Positions 3,957 through 5,845 of a stretch of DNA of 5,845 nucleotides are shown here, one piece after another; positions within the stretch are counted from its first letter, which is position 1; each line of letters begins with the position of its first letter. The stretch spans positions 1 to 5,845 of the forward strand of contig JACQQN010000190.1 of NCBI GenBank assembly GCA_016206995.1, in the 5' to 3' direction. Under the pieces are notes generated by a model. It searched no databases. It was given only the letters and a program-made list of their open reading frames with translations, and was not told the DNA's origin. The position numbers were made by a program, and so were the translations under genes. Origin of the DNA: Candidatus Omnitrophota bacterium (GTDB lineage: Bacteria > Omnitrophota > Omnitrophia > Omnitrophales > Abzuiibacteriaceae).

Positions 3957-5792
3957 GTGTCGCTTATATCCCCATCTTTCCCCCATCTATGGCTCTCGAG
4001 GAAAAGGGGTATAACGTGGAGTTTTTTGTTGGTGATTCTGATTGCCTCCTTTCAGACGACTTCCCTTTTCGCAAATGAAAATGCCTTAACCGAAGAGAAA
4101 AAAGAATCCTTAACCGTCGAAGAACTTAAAAAAACAAAAGCGGTTCAACTATTCTCTGAGCGCCACTTTAAAGAAGCTCTTGAAGAATTCCAAAATCTCT
4201 CTAAGCAATACCCACAAGATATTATAGTTAAAATTTATATCGGCGCCTCCTTTTTTTACCTCAACCAAGATGAAGACGCCATACAAGCATTCAAACAAAT
4301 TCTATCATTGAACCCCTCTGATCTGCTAAGTCACCAATACCTTGCAAATATTTACTTGAGGCAAGGAAATCTCGATCTTGCCGAATCGGAACTGACCCAT
4401 CTCATTGAAAATGACCGAGAAGGATCTTTATCCCAAGCCGCAAAACGACAACTTGAAACCGTGAAGCGGCTACGTGAAAATGAAGTTAACGTTGTAAAAA
4501 CGCCGGAAAGACAAGTTTCACCGCAAGAATTTTTAAAAACAAAAGCAGCTCAATATTTCATGAGCGGCCAATATCAAAAAGCACTTGAAGAACTCCATAA
4601 CCTTGAAAAAATGTACCCTGAGGATTTGTTAATCGCTCGCTACGTCGGAATCACTCAAGATAAATTAAAACGATACGATGAGGCACTGCTTACATTCCAA
4701 GCCACCCTGAAAATCGCTCCGGATAATATCCCGCTCCATTACTCGATGGCTCAAACGCTTCTCCACAAAAAAGATTTTGAAGGTGCAAAAGGCGAGTTTC
4801 AATACGTTGCAGATCGTGACGAAACAGGAGCGTATCGGTCACGAGCCGTCCGTGAAGTTGAGGGGGTTCAAAGAATTATTGATTATCTCAAACGAGCGAA
4901 ACCTAAAAAATGGACATTGAACGCCTCTGGTGGAGCTGAGTACAACACAAATGCAACTTCAGAATCTCGAATCCCTGGCTTCGGCTCCCAAGAACACCAA
5001 AGTGCATGGAAATTCTCAAACTCGGCGGGTGGAAGTTACGAATTTTGGAGGAAAGACGCGTGGTCAATCAAAGGGACTTACAATTACTCTCATGCTTTCT
5101 ATTCCGATAGCTTAAGCCAGTTGAATGTGATCTCGAACGGAGCGGGCGCTAACGCAACTTACATTAAAAATATCAACGGAAAGCTTCTGTTCCTGCAAAT
5201 AGCACAAACCACGTATCACAACATTGTTCGGGACGATTATTATTCCACTATATTTGTCCAATCGATCACCGGACTCTTCCAGCCAAAAGATTGGTATCGC
5301 CTCATCTCATCTTATCGCCTCCTCTTTACAAGTTATGATAAAGAAGGCACAGAACCGGACATTACTTCACGAGATGGACTTGGAAATGCTGTGAGTCTGA
5401 CGAATAACTTTTATTTCAATAAACCAAAAACTTTATACTACCTGCTCGGTGCCGAGGTCCAACGAGACGACACTCAAGGGGTTGATTACATCAAAAACGC
5501 ATTTTCAATACGCACTGGATTTCATTTCCCGATCATTTTTAAATGCGAAGGCGAAATTGGTTTTCGGTTTAAAGAATCCGAGTTTCCAAAATTTAGCGCG
5601 CCGGTTCTTACTCTTAATACCGAACCAGAGCGTCGCGACGAAGAGTACAACTTTGACATTGCTCTCACTAGAAAAATAAATGACCAGTGGACACTTAACG
5701 CTTACTATCGATTAATCATGACGGACAGTCAAAACGATCTTTACACCTATACCAATAACGCTCTCGGTTTTACACTTTCCTATAATTATTAA
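3957..5792 (+). CDS. Outer-membrane protein: signal peptide, six TPRs in two duplicated blocks, C-terminal beta-barrel
   Basis: The 611-residue product starts at GTG 3957, with GGGAG (3944-3948) 8 nt upstream. An in-frame TTG at 4026 would cut into the signal peptide, so GTG is preferred. Residues 15-39 form a long signal peptide (RKR, hydrophobic core, LFA cleaved before NEN). Residues 55-172 and 190-307 are two helical blocks of about three TPRs each (for example FKEALEEFQNLSKQYPQD and YQKALEELHNLEKMYPED), related by internal duplication and joined by a Val/Lys/Pro linker. From about residue 317 to the end, alternating aromatic and polar strands (LNASGGAEYNTNA, SIKGTYNYSHAF, WTLNAYYRL, LGFTLSYNY) and the terminal Tyr indicate a barrel of perhaps 12-14 strands. 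The plan resembles TPR-barrel proteins such as Slam-type lipoprotein exporters and polysaccharide porins. Specific function is not recognisable. Confidence 0.88.
   Translation: MSLISPSFPHLWLSRKRGITWSFLLVILIASFQTTSLFANENALTEEKKESLTVEELKKTKAVQLFSERHFKEALEEFQNLSKQYPQDIIVKIYIGASFFYLNQDEDAIQAFKQILSLNPSDLLSHQYLANIYLRQGNLDLAESELTHLIENDREGSLSQAAKRQLETVKRLRENEVNVVKTPERQVSPQEFLKTKAAQYFMSGQYQKALEELHNLEKMYPEDLLIARYVGITQDKLKRYDEALLTFQATLKIAPDNIPLHYSMAQTLLHKKDFEGAKGEFQYVADRDETGAYRSRAVREVEGVQRIIDYLKRAKPKKWTLNASGGAEYNTNATSESRIPGFGSQEHQSAWKFSNSAGGSYEFWRKDAWSIKGTYNYSHAFYSDSLSQLNVISNGAGANATYIKNINGKLLFLQIAQTTYHNIVRDDYYSTIFVQSITGLFQPKDWYRLISSYRLLFTSYDKEGTEPDITSRDGLGNAVSLTNNFYFNKPKTLYYLLGAEVQRDDTQGVDYIKNAFSIRTGFHFPIIFKCEGEIGFRFKESEFPKFSAPVLTLNTEPERRDEEYNFDIALTRKINDQWTLNAYYRLIMTDSQNDLYTYTNNALGFTLSYNY
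4119..4877 (+). repeat. Internal duplication of the TPR block inside the TPR-barrel gene
   Basis: Codons 55-172 (4119-4472) and 190-307 (4524-4877) align without a gap at an offset of 135 codons. I count about 36 identical residues in 118, with 19 of them in the first 42, where KTKA.Q.F, ALEE..NL.K.YP.D and Y.G recur. Some nucleotide similarity is still visible at the block starts (AAAAACAAAAGC in both). The 17-codon linker between the blocks is not repeated. Confidence 0.7.
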
Positions 5793-5809
5793 GAGCGTCT
5801 AACAAAAGT

Positions 5810-5838
5810 GTCATCCTGAGGCGTTAGCCGAAGGATCT
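5810..5838 (+). repeat. Dispersed TCATCCTGAG...GAAGGATCT repeat with hairpin, after the TPR-barrel gene
   Basis: GTCATCCTGAG at 5810-5820 and CGAAGGATCT at 5829-5838 are the two ends of a short palindromic repeat that, from memory, is scattered through many unrelated bacterial genomes. It folds as ATCCT (5813-5817) with AGGAT (5832-5836), a GA/GA internal pair, then GGC (5820-5822) with GCC (5827-5829) around GTTA. It starts 17 nt after the stop codon. No T-tract follows in the visible 7 bases, so a terminator role is uncertain. A diverged copy follows metF at 2138-2163. Confidence 0.65.
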
Positions 5839-5845
5839 ACGAACG

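Noticed and set aside
3304..3986. Minus-strand frames opposite paralogue 2 and the lipoprotein (3304-3561, 3417-3611, 3723-3986)
   Set aside because: They are low-complexity, Phe/Leu-rich shadows of Lys/Glu-rich coding sequence with no ribosome sites or family features.
4930..5679. Small alternative plus-strand frames inside the TPR-barrel gene
   Set aside because: They are out of frame within a single continuous 611-codon gene and show no independent start signal.

Overview
The window reads as chromosomal sequence from a diderm (Gram-negative type) bacterium of moderate GC (about 40-45% by eye). The diderm call rests on the right half: signal peptides, a lipoprotein, and a TPR protein ending in an aromatic-rich beta-barrel with a C-terminal tyrosine. 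The two small exported proteins resemble, from memory, the TIGR04073 'exosortase system-associated' family. Together with the style of the intergenic repeats, this fits lineages such as Omnitrophota/PVC or deltaproteobacteria-like candidate groups. The phylum is inference only; there is no rRNA or other taxonomic marker here.

Left part (1-1582, minus strand): a complete glycerol kinase gene (glpK) is followed, after a 41-bp REP-like perfect palindrome, by the first 13 codons of a glutaredoxin-like gene that runs off the left edge. Middle (1583-3180): a 129-bp divergent region with a candidate glpK promoter and an operator-like dyad separates glpK from a small secreted protein gene (start GTG 1712). 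That gene converges on metF (methylenetetrahydrofolate reductase, minus strand), which has a clear extended -10 promoter.

Right part (3181-5792, plus strand): three co-directional envelope genes. They are a paralogue of the small secreted protein, a small coiled-coil lipoprotein, and a 611-residue protein with a signal peptide, two duplicated TPR blocks and an outer-membrane beta-barrel. The lipoprotein and TPR-barrel genes are 15 bp apart and almost certainly co-transcribed. REP-like or dispersed repeat elements follow three genes: glpK, metF (degenerate copy) and the TPR-barrel gene.

Functionally, glpK feeds glycerol into glycerol-3-phosphate, metF supplies methyl-THF for methionine synthesis or C1 metabolism, and the right-hand cluster looks like an uncharacterised envelope module. 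The most interesting points are the paralogous small exported proteins bracketing metF, the lipoprotein/TPR-barrel pair with its internally duplicated TPR domain, and the repeats at gene 3' ends. No tRNA, rRNA, CRISPR array, transposase or integrase is visible. The longest stretch without a gene is about 150 bp.
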